A stretch of DNA of 40,075 nucleotides from Coemansia sp. RSA 1804 (GCA_027578815.1 JANBTH010000073.1:1-40075), one strand, 5' to 3'; numbered from the stretch's first letter, positions 18,831 through 29,149 are shown. Notes: generated from the sequence alone by a model not told the origin. Translations and numbers: made by a program.

Positions 18831-20041
18831 TAAGAAAATGCTCCGCACGAGGAAAAAACTGTCTTTGCTTTGGTTTAGTTTAGATTAGTGTATAATAATA
18901 TAATATAGTATAATGAGGTATTAGAAAAACAAAACAAAACAAAAAAGTGTATAACTAACCAGTTAGCAAAAGAAAGAGAAAGAGTGAAAAAAGTGCTTTC
19001 TCTTGCCAGCTGGGTTTTATGCGAAGCACAATAACAACACAACTCCCACTCACACACTCGCTCGCACTGCGTGGAAATCGCAAAAGGTAGATTAGTATAA
19101 TCATCCAATCAAACCACAATCAATCAAACTGTCGCTAACAGGAGAATGACCTGCCAGAGCCCTGGCGGTGGGGGGATCTAGTTGATTATGCAACGATTTG
19201 GGGTGTTTCCTTTCTTATCCAATCTGCTTTGCTCATATGCAAATGATCTGGGCAACGTTTCCTGGATCCATCCATCCAAGAATGTTCATGGACACACCAT
19301 AAAACCCTTTTCACATCAAATAAAACCTGGCTGGTAACCAGATCAAATGGCCGATCTGCTTCTTGATCGGTGATGGAGCGCAACAGTGTCCGCAGTTTTC
19401 CTTCCAATTGAAGAAATCCACTTGCTTTCCACAGATATTCGTCGCCAAATTTCTTTTATTCAAGCAGGACTGATTGGATACGAAGAACATGGATAAAAAA
19501 GTTTTATTCTTATTGCGGTTATCATAATACACAATAAAAAGACTAGGTTGTGAAGAAACCACGTCTGCTATCGTTCGTATTCTCTGTTATTGTTATTGTT
19601 CTTGTTCTTGTTCGCATTCCATTCGATTTTGCTATTGCAACAATAGACACGTCAGTAAGCATGGTGACTATGGCGATGATTTAGTTTTCGCATTGTCCTA
19701 CTACTGTTTTGTTCAAGCATGAATAAAGTAGAGAAAAAGGGAAAAAGAGAGGGAGTTTTTTATTTTTTGATGATAATTTCCGCAGCACCAATCGCAAACC
19801 AAACATCCTCTCGCCTTCTACCCACCAATTTATTTCATCATTCCTTAATGCGCGCTGGATGGAAAACAGCACCGGTTTTCTTCTTCGCCTTCTTCATTTT
19901 CCCCTTTCTGTCTTCTCAAAAGGCTATATTAATAGCGTATATTCCTGAGGGGCAGTTTTCTTATTCTAATTCCTATTCATCAATTGACGCCCTCTCACTT
20001 CTTAGTCCTTTATCCAGAATAACAATAGGAAGGAGGAAAGC
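18831..20041. other. 1.2-kb divergent region E2 / RAD16
   Basis: It holds both promoters, AT-rich runs, a TTATTG/TTCTTG-type short repeat near 19585-19612 and a possible coding relic at 19186-19455, listed separately. No RNA gene was recognised. Confidence 0.5.
19186..19455 (-). pseudogene. Possible relic of an unidentified coding sequence
   Basis: A 90-codon frame without an ATG at its start is open between TAA at 19456-19458 and the stop at 19186. It has protein-like composition (FGDEYLWKASGFLQ, FDLVTSQVLFDVKRVLWCV) and not the low complexity of the surrounding spacer. The frame continues upstream of the TAA with IQSVLLE. I do not recognise the family. It may be a decayed gene piece or chance. 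Confidence 0.25.
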
Positions 20042-20122
20042 ATGGGGGTGAGTACTAGAGCGACAGCACGCAGCAGCGGCAAGGCCACGGAGGCAGGCTC
20101 AGACAACGGCAACACTGCCACC

Positions 20123-20160
<38 letters not shown>

Positions 20161-23059
20161 GGCAAAAAGAAAAGCAAGAGCAAGAGCAGCGGCTACTCCA
20201 TCGAAGACAACGGCACCGAGACCCGCAGCCGCGGGAGCAGCAGCCAGGAGCAGCAAGCGTCGCAAGGTCGAGGTTGCTGTGAAAAGCGCAGCAAAAGAAA
20301 ACGACGAAAGCAGCAACAAGAGAAGGGGGAAGGCAGCCATTTCTACTAGCGCCGCCGTGGGTGGACCAAGCAGCGGAGGAGACGCGAGTGATGACGAAGA
20401 TAAGAGCTCCTGCTCCAGCGCGAGTGTCAGCGACGATGAGGACGACGACTTCATGTCCGAGGCCTCCTCCTTCTCCTCCTCTTCCTCCTCTGCGTCCGAA
20501 AACGAGCCCGAGCCCGAGTCCGAGCCTGAATCAGATTTCGAGATCACCAGAAGAGCTCCACCATCGAGGCGTGGCAGGAGCCGTGCACCGCCGGCAGCAG
20601 CAAGCCGTCGCCGTCTCGGGAAAGCATCCGCGACGGCAGAGAGCTCCAGGGAGGATGAGGAGGCAAATAGAGCAGCGAGACCTGTGGCCGAGAAGATGCC
20701 GGTCTTCGGCGATATGAAGCTGCAGATTGCGCCGTTGCCTCCGATCATCGAGGAGGACGAGGAGGAGGAGGAGGAGGCAGGCGACCGGGGATCGGCAGCG
20801 AAGAAGGGAAACGCAAAGTACCACTACAAGTTCAAGGGGGCCGATACGGAGAGCAGCAGCAGCGGTAGCAGCAGGAAGAAGAGAGGCAAGACAAAGGCCA
20901 AGACGGTGCGGGAGCTGCTGACAGGCGACATATCGGACGCAGAGGAGCTGCTGGAGGGCCTGGTGGATCCGCGTGAGCTGCCAGAGGACCACATCGACTA
21001 CAGCCGCTACAGCGGGCTGTTCGTCAACCACCCGCATCTGCGGCACGCGTGGAGCTCGCTGAAGCCAACCACAGCGAGTAGCACGATGGGCAGGATCGAG
21101 CAGCCGGAGAGTCTCCGCATCCAGCTGCTGCCGTTCCAGCAGGAGGGCGTGTGGTGGATGGCCAAGCAGGAGCAGTCGTCGATCTTCCGCGGCGGAATCC
21201 TGGCCGACGAGATGGGAATGGGCAAGACGCTGCAGACGATTGCGCTGATGCTGACGAACCGCGGAGGCCCGACGCTGGTTGTGTGTCCGACGGTTGCGCT
21301 GCTGCAGTGGAAGGCGGAGATCGAGGCGGCCACGGACGCGCTGTCGGTGACTGTGTTCTACGGAAGCGAGCGCAAGAAGCTGCTTGACGAGAGCAGCGGC
21401 AAGATTGATTCGGAGCAGCTGGCGAAGCACGACGTTGTGCTGACAACGTATGCGGTGATGGAGTCTGGGTTCCGGCGCGAGCGCACCGGGTTCCGGCTCA
21501 AGGGAATGCTGCGAACCGAGCCGTCGGCGCTGCACAGCGTGGAATGGTTCCGCGTGGTGCTTGACGAGGCGCACAACCTCAAGGACCGCTCCAGCAACTC
21601 TGCGCGCGCCGCGTTTGAGCTGACCGCGCAGCGCGTGTGGTCGCTGACGGGAACGCCGCTGCACAACCGCGTGGGAGAGCTGTACTCGTTAATCCGGCTG
21701 ACCAAATCAGATCCGTTCAGCATGTACTTCTGCCACTCGTGCACGTGCAAGTCGCTGCATTGGAACTTCTCGCAGCGCACCGGCAAGTACTGCACCAGCT
21801 GCGGGTGCATGTACACGCGGCACTTCTGCTACTGGAACATGCACATTCTCAAGCCGATCCAGCAGAACCCGGCGAGCTCGCTGCAGAGCCGCGTGGGGTT
21901 CCGCAAGCTGGGCCGTCTGCTCGACAACATCATGCTGCGACGCACCAAGGTGGAGCGCGCCGACGATCTGGAGCTGCCTCCGCGAATCGTGGTGACGCGG
22001 CGCGACAAGTTCAGTCCCGAGGAGGAGGATCTGTACGTTTCGCTGTTCTCCGACTACCAGCGCGAGTTCGACACGTACGCGATGCACGGGACCGTGCTCA
22101 ACAACTACGCCAACATCTTCGAGCTGATCACGCGCATGCGTCTGGCTGCCAACCACCCCGACCTGCTCCGTCTCAAGGTCGATGCCGCCGCGCGCGTTGG
22201 CTGCGATTCCACCGACACGCTTGTGTGCGCCATCTGCAACGAGGAGGCCGAGGATCCCGTTCTGTCGCGCTGCAAGCACGTGTTCTGCCGCACCGACGCG
22301 CAGATGTTCATCAGCAGCGGATCGGCTGCAGGCGCGCTGCGTTGTCCGATGTGCTACGCCGTCCTCGACATTGATCTGACGCAGCCAGACATGCGCGCGG
22401 CTGGCGGCTCCAAGCGCGGCGCGCGCAACAGCGACGGCAGCGGCGCGACGCTGATGGAGACGATGCTGAGCACGCCGCGGACCACCGAGTACCGGCGCTC
22501 CATCGTCAACCGCATCGACATGAAGCGGTGGCGGTCGTCCACGAAGATCGAGGCCCTCGTTGAGGAGCTGTCGCGGCACCGGCGAGCCAACGCCAACGTC
22601 AAGAGCATCGTGTTCTCGCAGTTCGTCAGCTTCCTTGATCTGATCCAGTGGCGTCTTAATCGCGCAGGCTTCAGCGTCTGCCGCCTGGACGGCCGCATGT
22701 CGCCGTCGCAGCGGGACGCGGTGATCCGCACATTCATGACGCAGCCGGAGTACACCGTGTTTCTCGTCAGTCTGAAGGCCGGCGGTGTTGCGCTGAATCT
22801 GACCGAGGCCAGCAACGTGTATCTGGCCGACTGTTGGTGGAATCCGAGCGTCGAGGTCCAGGCCATGGATCGGATCCACAGGATGGGCCAGCGCCGCCCT
22901 ATCAAGGTCACTCGCATCATTGTGGAGAACTCTATTGAGTCCCGCATTGTTGCCCTCCAGGTCAAGAAGCAGATGCTTGTTAACTCTACTATTGGCCGCG
23001 ATTCAAAGTCCCTTGACCAGCTGTCCCAGCAGGACATGCAGTTCCTCTTTTCGTCATGA
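20042..23059 (+). CDS. RAD16: Rad16-like SNF2 ATPase with RING finger
   Basis: This encodes 1005 aa without introns. Rad16 works with Rad7 in global-genome nucleotide excision repair. The first 300 residues are low-complexity (poly-Ala, Ser/Asp/Glu-rich, basic). The SNF2 core has LLPFQQEGVWWM, motif I DEMGMGKT (388-395), VVCPTVALLQWKAE, motif II DEAH (508-511), SLTGTPLHN, then the Rad16-type Cys-rich insertion (CHSC..CTSCGC) and MLRRTK. The RING at 729-771 lies inside the helicase as in Rad16 and Rad5, followed by helicase C motifs (IVFSQFVSFLDL, LDGRM, VSLKAGGVALNLTEASNV, DRIHRMGQ). One RING ligand is Asp752 where Cys is expected. The ATG at 20042 is the first in frame. Confidence 0.94.
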
Positions 23060-23443
23060 ACGGAAGAAAAGGAATACAAAGGGAGGGACGCATTATAACC
23101 TCCTTGAGACGTTTATGCTCTTGGTTTCCTTTTTCAAACACTCCATGTTTTTAGCTTTTTTTAGCTGTTTCTACGTTTTATGAAATAAACATTCAACAGA
23201 ACAGTGCTTCCTGCCCCGTAACACAAGCTTGCTTTCTTGAACTTTTCGAGAAACCCCTCTTTATTTAACTTTGCTTGTGTGTTGAAAACCCCCTACATCC
23301 GTCCTAACTGTTGCATGCCGTAAAGAGAAAGTACTAGTGGAGAGGGCGTGGACAATGGAAGAAGCTTTAGACCATGAGCCCAATAGCTTTTCAATCTTTC
23401 CAACGTGTATTTATTTGATTTGGAATCTTTCAAACCAAGCCAG
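23060..23443. other. Spacer 3' of RAD16
   Basis: This 384-bp spacer is the RAD16 3' region with an AATAAA signal near 23182. No gene is seen. Confidence 0.5.
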
Positions 23444-23650
23444 TCAACGACGTTGATTTGGGATTGTTCTGGGTCTTGATGAACCTGGTGTTCTTGTTAC
23501 CGCTGTTCCTGGTGCTCCAGCACCTAATTGGTATTTTCTTAACTGCTCCCATTCTTCTGCATTAAGTCTATAAACAGCACGTCCATTTATGTATTCTTTA
23601 TCATTGGCTGGCCGGGGTCCTGAGCCCCCAGTTTCCGTTTTTATACCCAT
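23444..23650 (-). CDS. Small basic protein candidate, unit A
   Basis: This frame encodes 68 aa starting MGIKTETGGSGPRP, with a charged helix-prone middle (LNAEEWEQLRKYQ) and a basic Pro/Ser/Arg tail ending PNQRR. I do not recognise a family. In favour of a gene: the ATG sits 54 bp from a leader motif and about 170 bp from a TATA-containing block that are both conserved in the same order and spacing in front of another tiny frame 0.85 kb away. Against: the frame is short and has no known domain. Confidence 0.4.
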   Translation of the reverse strand: MGIKTETGGSGPRPANDKEYINGRAVYRLNAEEWEQLRKYQLGAGAPGTAVTRTPGSSRPRTIPNQRR

Positions 23651-23704
23651 TTTGCAAATATTTCAGGAAATTCCTATAAGCAACTAGAAACTGATAAAAT
23701 GCTA

Positions 23705-23719
23705 GAATGTGCCTAAAAG
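23705..23719 (-). promoter_or_regulatory. Conserved leader motif, unit A
   Basis: GAATGTGCCTAAAAG on the plus strand is identical to 24550-24564. It lies 54 bp upstream of the unit A ATG on the minus strand. Confidence 0.55.
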
Positions 23720-23813
23720 CGTATTTTATTAAGTAAAAATGTTACTTATATGCAGAGAAAATATGTAGACAAATGAATGAATGCATGAGAAATAATTCAA
23801 TTTAAACGGCACT

Positions 23814-23840
23814 CTACTTGTTTTTATATACTCCATAAAG
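23814..23840 (-). promoter_or_regulatory. TATA-containing promoter block, unit A
   Basis: This 27-nt block has TATATAAAAA read on the minus strand. It matches 24661-24687 at 25 of 27 positions and lies at the expected upstream side of the unit A frame. Confidence 0.55.
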
Positions 23841-24213
23841 TGAGTAGAAATAGGTGAGTTGGTGGGGCAAATGCGGAAATATTTCAATATGTGTATTTAG
23901 CATGGTAAAGTCTCAATTCTTCAACATTTTGCACATATATTTACATATGCTAAATGTATCTCAATTGCAATATCTCTTTACGCTAAAACTTCCGCTTTCT
24001 ACAATTTAATATATTTTAATTCTCAACACATATCTATACAGAAAGCAGATGTCCGCTTTTATGTGATATTTCACGTGGGTTTTGAAGTCTCGTTATATAT
24101 CGTTTCAGTCTTTGGTTATGTAGCGTTGAATATCTAATTAGCTTTGATTTTCTACATTTTTAATTTTATTAACTGTTTCTACATTTTTATTTTAGAAACA
24201 CAACAGCACGGTG

Positions 24214-24423
24214 CTATTTTGCAAGTAATAGTAATTTATTTTTTAGATTTATATTTTTTTGAATTAAGCGAGCTAACCCATTGTCGTGTTTGACTATTTT
24301 TTCAGCTCCATCTGACGTACTTAAATTATAAATTGTATTTTTTATACCTAATCCAATATTCATTCGCACTTTTCTTACTTTTCCTCCGTAAGTCCAGTAT
24401 ATCTGGCAACGGCCTGCACACCT
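24214..24423 (-). pseudogene. Open frame overlapping the end of unit B, possibly its frameshifted continuation
   Basis: Sixty-nine sense codons run from after TAG at 24424-24426 to TAG at 24214-24216, including an internal ATG at 24361-24363. Composition is protein-like (QIYWTYGGKVRKVRM, SDGAEKIVKHDNGLARLI). It overlaps the 3' part of the unit B frame in another phase. It could be the rest of one roughly 90-codon gene broken by a frameshift, or joined by an unrecognised short intron. The family is unknown. Confidence 0.3.
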
Positions 24424-24494
24424 CTATCGCCACCTCTACTTTTATCAGGGTCTTTTTGTGATGATGAATGTGTTGCAGGAAATCTTTTACTCAT
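24375..24494 (-). CDS. Micro-ORF, unit B
   Basis: This frame encodes 39 aa, starting MSKRFPATHSSSQKDPDKSR and ending GLTEEK. It is preceded by the same leader motif and TATA block as unit A at the same distances (ATG to motif 55 bp; motif to TATA block 96 bp, against 94 bp in unit A). Its protein does not resemble unit A. A GTAAGA at its 3' end could be a donor splice site. Too short to be secure. Confidence 0.3.
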   Translation of the reverse strand: MSKRFPATHSSSQKDPDKSRGGDRGVQAVARYTGLTEEK

Positions 24495-24549
24495 TTTGTG
24501 GATAATTTAAAGGTCTATTATAAACAGTTAGGAAGAAATAATAAAAATT

Positions 24550-24564
24550 GAATGTGCCTAAAAG
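24550..24564 (-). promoter_or_regulatory. Conserved leader motif, unit B
   Basis: This is an exact 15-nt match to 23705-23719, 55 bp upstream of the unit B ATG. Confidence 0.55.
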
Positions 24565-24660
24565 GCGTGTTTTGTTTTACAAACAATTATTTCTTACATA
24601 AAAAAGGAAATACGGCTAAAAAGAGTAAAAAGAAAAAGATTGAGCCAAGGGACAAGCACC

Positions 24661-24687
24661 CTACTCGTTTTTATATACGCCATAAAG
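24661..24687 (-). promoter_or_regulatory. TATA-containing promoter block, unit B
   Basis: This is the counterpart of 23814-23840 with two mismatches over 27 nt. A further weaker match (AAATCTCAAT, about 24742) lies upstream, as at about 23909 in unit A. Confidence 0.55.
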
Positions 24688-25456
24688 TAGACAAGAGCAA
24701 GGGGCAGAAGAAAAATCTCTATTATGTGGGTATTGATAGTGAAATCTCAATAATTTTAATATATTGGTATATTTTTCCCCACAAATGGGTATACAGAAAT
24801 CGGGTATATTTTTCATTAATTGTTTTCATTTAATTTGCATCTTGTGACATTCTATTTCTGTCCGTTGTGATTCGTTGGGTATCTATCCAGCTTTATCTTT
24901 TCATATCTAATTAACAATTCATAGATTTCCACATATCGGGTTTTTCATTACACCTTCCTAGTAGTAGATAATGGATAAATGTCTGTATAAGCTAGCTTAA
25001 CATGTGCAACTAGCCATTTCCCGCCTCCTAGACGACGGGACTGTTGGTCAGGTAACAGAGCTTATTAAGGGTGACCAGCGGTCTCGCTTTTGGCTCACGG
25101 ATTTTTTTGCAGTTTTCCGTGCTTTATTCTTTGACAGAGTTCTTTGTTTTATTACTATTATAATTAATGCAAGCTTTTTCTTTCGTAAATTGCAATACGA
25201 ATAATGCACCTAGTATTAATTAGATTGATTTGCAATCTGCAATCGTGGCTGCGTTACCTCCCACCTGGGATCAGGGGTTGACGAAACCTTGCATCAGAAA
25301 AATGTCTGTGCTTTATTTTTTTATTTCCCAATCCAAGAAAAAATTTTTCTTTTCTTTCTCTTTTTACTTTTTTTCTACAATATTCTATAGATTTTTTATT
25401 GCGGTCGTTAATCAAGCGGACAGTTTTATTCTTTTCTTTTACTTTATTGATATAAT
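24688..25456. other. AT-rich spacer / promoter of the RMND1-like gene
   Basis: No convincing gene is present. It ends in a pyrimidine-rich leader before the ATG at 25457. Confidence 0.5.
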
Positions 25457-27240
25457 ATGCAGCAATCAGTTCCATTTAACCGTAAAAGCAAGCAGCATGG
25501 TCGTGGCATGGGGCAAAGCGTTCCGCATGATGGGTCGTATCCGCCACGAATGCAGCGGGAAATTGTGGTTCCACCCAGCGGAATGCATCGCACCGGGGAG
25601 CAAATTGGACGGTTAACACAGCGGCCAACAAAGCCGGCCTTTCGCACAACCAAGACGTCCCAGAAACTCAAGATTCTCCCTGAAGACGAGGATATCGGGC
25701 CCAGCACCGATGTGGAGGAGTATCTTGGGCTCACTGGGGTCTACGATCAGATTGAAAACATGCGCGGGGCGCAGGATCTGAGAAACGAGATCAACCGGTT
25801 GAAAAGCCTGCCGCCTGGTAGCCTCCCGCGAGTAACGGCGTATGCCACAGCTACGTCGTACACGATGACACAGTTGTTCAAGTGGATCCAGTCGCGTAAG
25901 CAGAGCAATGACACAGCTCCGAAGCTTCTGGACGAGTGCATATACTCGCCGTTTGTGTACGGACCATCGGAGGCCATTACTATCAGCATGGAGGAGAACC
26001 TGATAGAGGAGGCTGTTGAGACCGTAGAGTTTCGCGAGTCGTATGTGCCGATAAAGAGCGAGGTGTTTATTTTTGACTACGGAGTGGTGGTGATTTGGGG
26101 GATGGACGAGAACCACGAGCGCGAGTTTCTTCAGGAGCTGGGACCCTTTGAGCTGGAAAAGGTCGATGAGGCGGATATCGAGACCGAGGAGCTCGAGTTT
26201 TACATTAACTCCAAATCCCAGTCGCGGATCTACAACGATGTGATCTCGCTGCGCACCACAAAGGGCCACATGGCAAAGCTGGCGATTTCGCATGCAATTG
26301 CTCAGGCCACAAAGCTGTCGCTGTACGAGGGGCTGGTGGACGACACAATAGAGGCTACGCGCCATATCCCGCAGCGCATGGCGGAGTCTGGAACAGTCGA
26401 GATGACGCGCAAGGGCCTGATAAAGAAGATCGGACAGCTATTCATCATGCGCGTCAATGTGAATCTGGTCAGCAATATCCTGGACACGCCCGAGATCTTC
26501 TGGTCGGAGCCGGCGTTGCAGCCGCTGTACGCAGCTATCCGCGAGTATCTGGAGATCCCGCAGCGCGTGGAGATTATGAACCACAGAGTCAGCGTGATCA
26601 GCGATCTGCTCGACATGCTTAATGGCCATTTGAACGGCATGCATGGCGAGTTTCTCGAGTGGATTGTCATTATCCTTATAGGTAAGTCTAATGGCATTGC
26701 TCGCTCTTGGTTGTTTTGTTTTGTTTGTGGAATGAGGGGCTCTTTGTTGGCGCATTCCATGAATTCCGTGTATCTAAAGAAATACCTTTTTGCTGTTTGT
26801 TTGCGCATCTTTGATAACGTCCTTTTTCTTCCTTCTCTCTCTTTTTCCCTCCTTTCCTTTCCTTGCGGTGTCGATGTCTGTAGTTGTTGACATTTTCGTA
26901 ATGCTGCTAGAGTGCGTGGTGTTTGCAGCAATTGGTTAGAGTGCCAATGTGGAATATTACAATCTGAAGCTGACGACCAATCTTCATCTTTTTTTCTCAC
27001 CATCCGATTCCCTTATTTTTTCCTCTTTCCTCGCTCTGTTCTTTGATCTATATTATTTTCGCGTTCCTGATTCTTGGAGGTTGACTGTTTTCTACCTTGC
27101 TTTTTTATATAATTTTTTGGGGAGAGGAAAAGAGGGAAAAAAGGTTGTTTGGGTGCTTTTTTATTTACAATCTTGTAGGAGTTGAGATCATTATTGGAGT
27201 CGTTACTATCAGCATCGAGGCGGCCAAGCTTTCGCTTTGA
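25457..27240 (+). CDS. RMND1/Rmd-type DUF155 membrane protein with two candidate last exons
   Basis: Exon 1 (25457-26681) encodes 408 codons of a DUF155 protein. It has VTAYATATSY, VFIFDYGVVVIWG, LRTTKGHMAKLAISHAIAQ, VNLVSNILDTPEIFWSEP and HGEFLEWIVIILI, the start of the C-terminal membrane helix. A phase-1 GTAAGT donor follows at 26682. Two phase-1 acceptors fit. Exon 2a (26884-26939) gives VVDIFVMLLECVVFAAIG then stop. Exon 2b (27179-27240) gives GVEIIIGVVTISIEAAKLSL then stop. Either finishes the transmembrane helix, giving about 426 or 428 aa. A three-exon form using a weak GTTAGA donor inside 2a is also in frame. Yeast Rmd1/Rmd8 and human RMND1 belong to this family; RMND1 acts in mitochondrial translation. 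This protein lacks an obvious presequence, so its location is uncertain. Confidence 0.88.
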
Positions 27241-27842
27241 ACAGAATACCACTCAATCGGAAGAATGTTTTTGTAGTATTATTAGAAGAGGAAGCGAGTT
27301 TCATCTCCCATTTCCATAGGCTACACATTGAGTAACGAAGTTTTAATTCCAGATGGAGCTGAGATCCATTAACTGTTTTACAAGTCGCATCGATTGGATG
27401 CTATCCGTGTTTGCGCCGTTGACTCACACTTTCGTTTTATTTTAATGAGTAATGAGATGACAAGGCACAAGTGAACCTGCGCTGCTGTACCAGAGAAATG
27501 AAGAATATCCCTGCAGAATCTTCCATTTAAGGAGAGCAAGCTATATTAGTCATCTGCAAAACAGGGGTTGCGGAGATAACGGCCGCTTTTGATTGCTAAT
27601 GGGGCACAAATCCCGGCCTGTTGAACTCTCACGTTTCCGCTTTTAACAAGGCGCTAGATAAGCAACATTAATTAAGACTCACCCGGGTCAGGGAAAGAGT
27701 AAATGCCAATCAACAGCTCCGGACCTTAAAATACAGAGAACAATCCTTAATCCTCTCGTCTTTGTCTTTATCTTTGTCTTTATCTTTATATTTATTTTAG
27801 TTGTTGTGGCAATACTAGTATATTCTTCCAAACAGAGACCAA
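27241..27842. other. Spacer / promoter of the PhzF-like gene
   Basis: This 602-bp spacer has no gene. It contains a CTTTGT/CTTTAT hexamer-type repeat at about 27766-27795 just before the leader of the next gene. Confidence 0.5.
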
Positions 27843-28721
27843 ATGGCAGCGACATACAATATATACACGGTGGATGCGTTTACCAAGACAGCATTCAGCG
27901 GCAACCAGGCCGGGGTGGTTGTGGTGCCGGAGGATGCGCCGATGAGCGAGCAGGCGATGCAGCAGGTGGCAAGCGAGTTCAACTACTCGGACACTGCGTT
28001 TTTCACGCCAGCAGACGGAAAGCCAGCCGAGCAGGCAGCGGCGTTTGCACTGCGGTGGTTTACGCCGACAAGGGAGGTCAAGCTGTGCGGCCACGCCACG
28101 CTGGCCACCGCGCACGTGCTTTTCCACGAGCTGCGCAACCCGAGCGATGCGCTGCGCTTTGCCACGCTTAGCGGCGAGCTTGTTGTGCGCAGGGGGGAAG
28201 GAAACAAGCTCGAGATGACGTTCCCTGCTGACCCTCCCGAGCCTGTTGACCCTGCCTCAAGCGACGCGCAGACGCTTGCACGTGCGTTTGCCGGCGCCTG
28301 GGATGCGCGCACCGTGGCTGCGCTGTCGCCGTCTCTGCGCTACCTGGTGATCCACAGTCCTGGGTTTGACGAGACTTCGCTTGTGAATCACAGTCCCGAG
28401 GTTACGCAGGAAGTGCTGGATGCCGGGGAGCGGCTGGGGCTCACCGGTGCCATTGTTACGTGGCTGCCTGCAGGCGATGACTCTGTTGACTACAGGTGCC
28501 GTGTGTTTGTGCCGTGGAATGGCATAAACGAGGATCCTGCCACCGGCTCCGCTCAAACGGTTCTTGCGCCGTTCTGGAGCCAGCGTCTGCCAAACAAGAC
28601 TTTCTTTGCTTCTCAGCAGTGCTCGAAAAGGGGTGCCGTGCTGGAAGCGTCGCTGGTTGGTAGCAAGGTTGTTGTATCGGGCCAGGCAGTCGTGGTGATC
28701 CGCGGTTCGCTTTCCATTTGA
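27843..28721 (+). CDS. PhzF/PBLD-family isomerase-like protein
   Basis: This encodes 292 aa. The two-domain diaminopimelate-epimerase-like fold is visible: YTVDAFTKTAFSGNQAGVVV at the N-terminus, FALRWFTPTREVKLCGHATLATAHVLF, and in the second half VDYRCRVFVPWNGINEDPATGSAQTVL with the conserved EDPATGSA. Bacterial PhzF isomerises a phenazine precursor; eukaryotic members (PBLD) have no settled substrate. The catalytic Glu of PhzF lies in a motif like LSETAF, and here the residue is Asp50 in YSDTAFF. A conservative change of the general acid/base may lower or alter activity. No phenazine genes are nearby, so that pathway is not implied. No intron is seen. Confidence 0.9.
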   Translation: MAATYNIYTVDAFTKTAFSGNQAGVVVVPEDAPMSEQAMQQVASEFNYSDTAFFTPADGKPAEQAAAFALRWFTPTREVKLCGHATLATAHVLFHELRNPSDALRFATLSGELVVRRGEGNKLEMTFPADPPEPVDPASSDAQTLARAFAGAWDARTVAALSPSLRYLVIHSPGFDETSLVNHSPEVTQEVLDAGERLGLTGAIVTWLPAGDDSVDYRCRVFVPWNGINEDPATGSAQTVLAPFWSQRLPNKTFFASQQCSKRGAVLEASLVGSKVVVSGQAVVVIRGSLSI

Positions 28722-29149
28722 GCTGATTAAGGTAATAGTAGTTTCTTTTTTTTCCGTGGTATTCAGAATGACAATAAAGGGGGTTGCCTGTGTTTGTCAC
28801 CTTGTGCATTCTGTTCTATTTTTATCCTTTTAAAGATGGAAGCAAGAAAAAGGGCGGTCTAAAAATAGCCAGAGTATTCTGGACCATTTCTGCATCACTT
28901 GCTGAATAAGTTAACCTTCCTATGCAAGTGCTGGTAAAACAAAATATCCTGTTGTTTTTCCTGTTTTTCTAGAAATACGAGTTTTTGGTTGACAACCTTT
29001 TTTCCTGGTTTAATTTTGCAGGTGACAACCTTTTCGTCCGTTTTTCATCTTTCTTTTCTTTAATGTTTGTTCGTTTACTTTTCTATATACATATGCATTT
29101 AATAAACAACTGTTCCACCACATCTGACTAATTATTACACACACAAAAT
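28722..29149. other. Spacer with repeated TGACAACCTTTT motif
   Basis: This 428-bp spacer has no gene. GGTTGACAACC (28987-28997), a perfect inverted repeat, is followed by TTTTTT. A related GGTGACAACCTTTT starts at about 29020. These are possible binding sites upstream of the 336-aa gene. Confidence 0.35.

Noticed and set aside
20120..20160. GCA/CAA trinucleotide run as a non-coding microsatellite
   Set aside because: Lies in frame in RAD16 and encodes poly-Ala; kept as part of the gene.
20531..21664. 377-codon frame antisense to RAD16
   Set aside because: Leu/Arg-rich shadow of a GC-rich coding region.
26682..26890. Continuation of the RMND1-like frame past 26681 to a 477-aa product
   Set aside because: Begins exactly with a consensus GTAAGT donor and the added residues are low-complexity; intron read-through is the better explanation.
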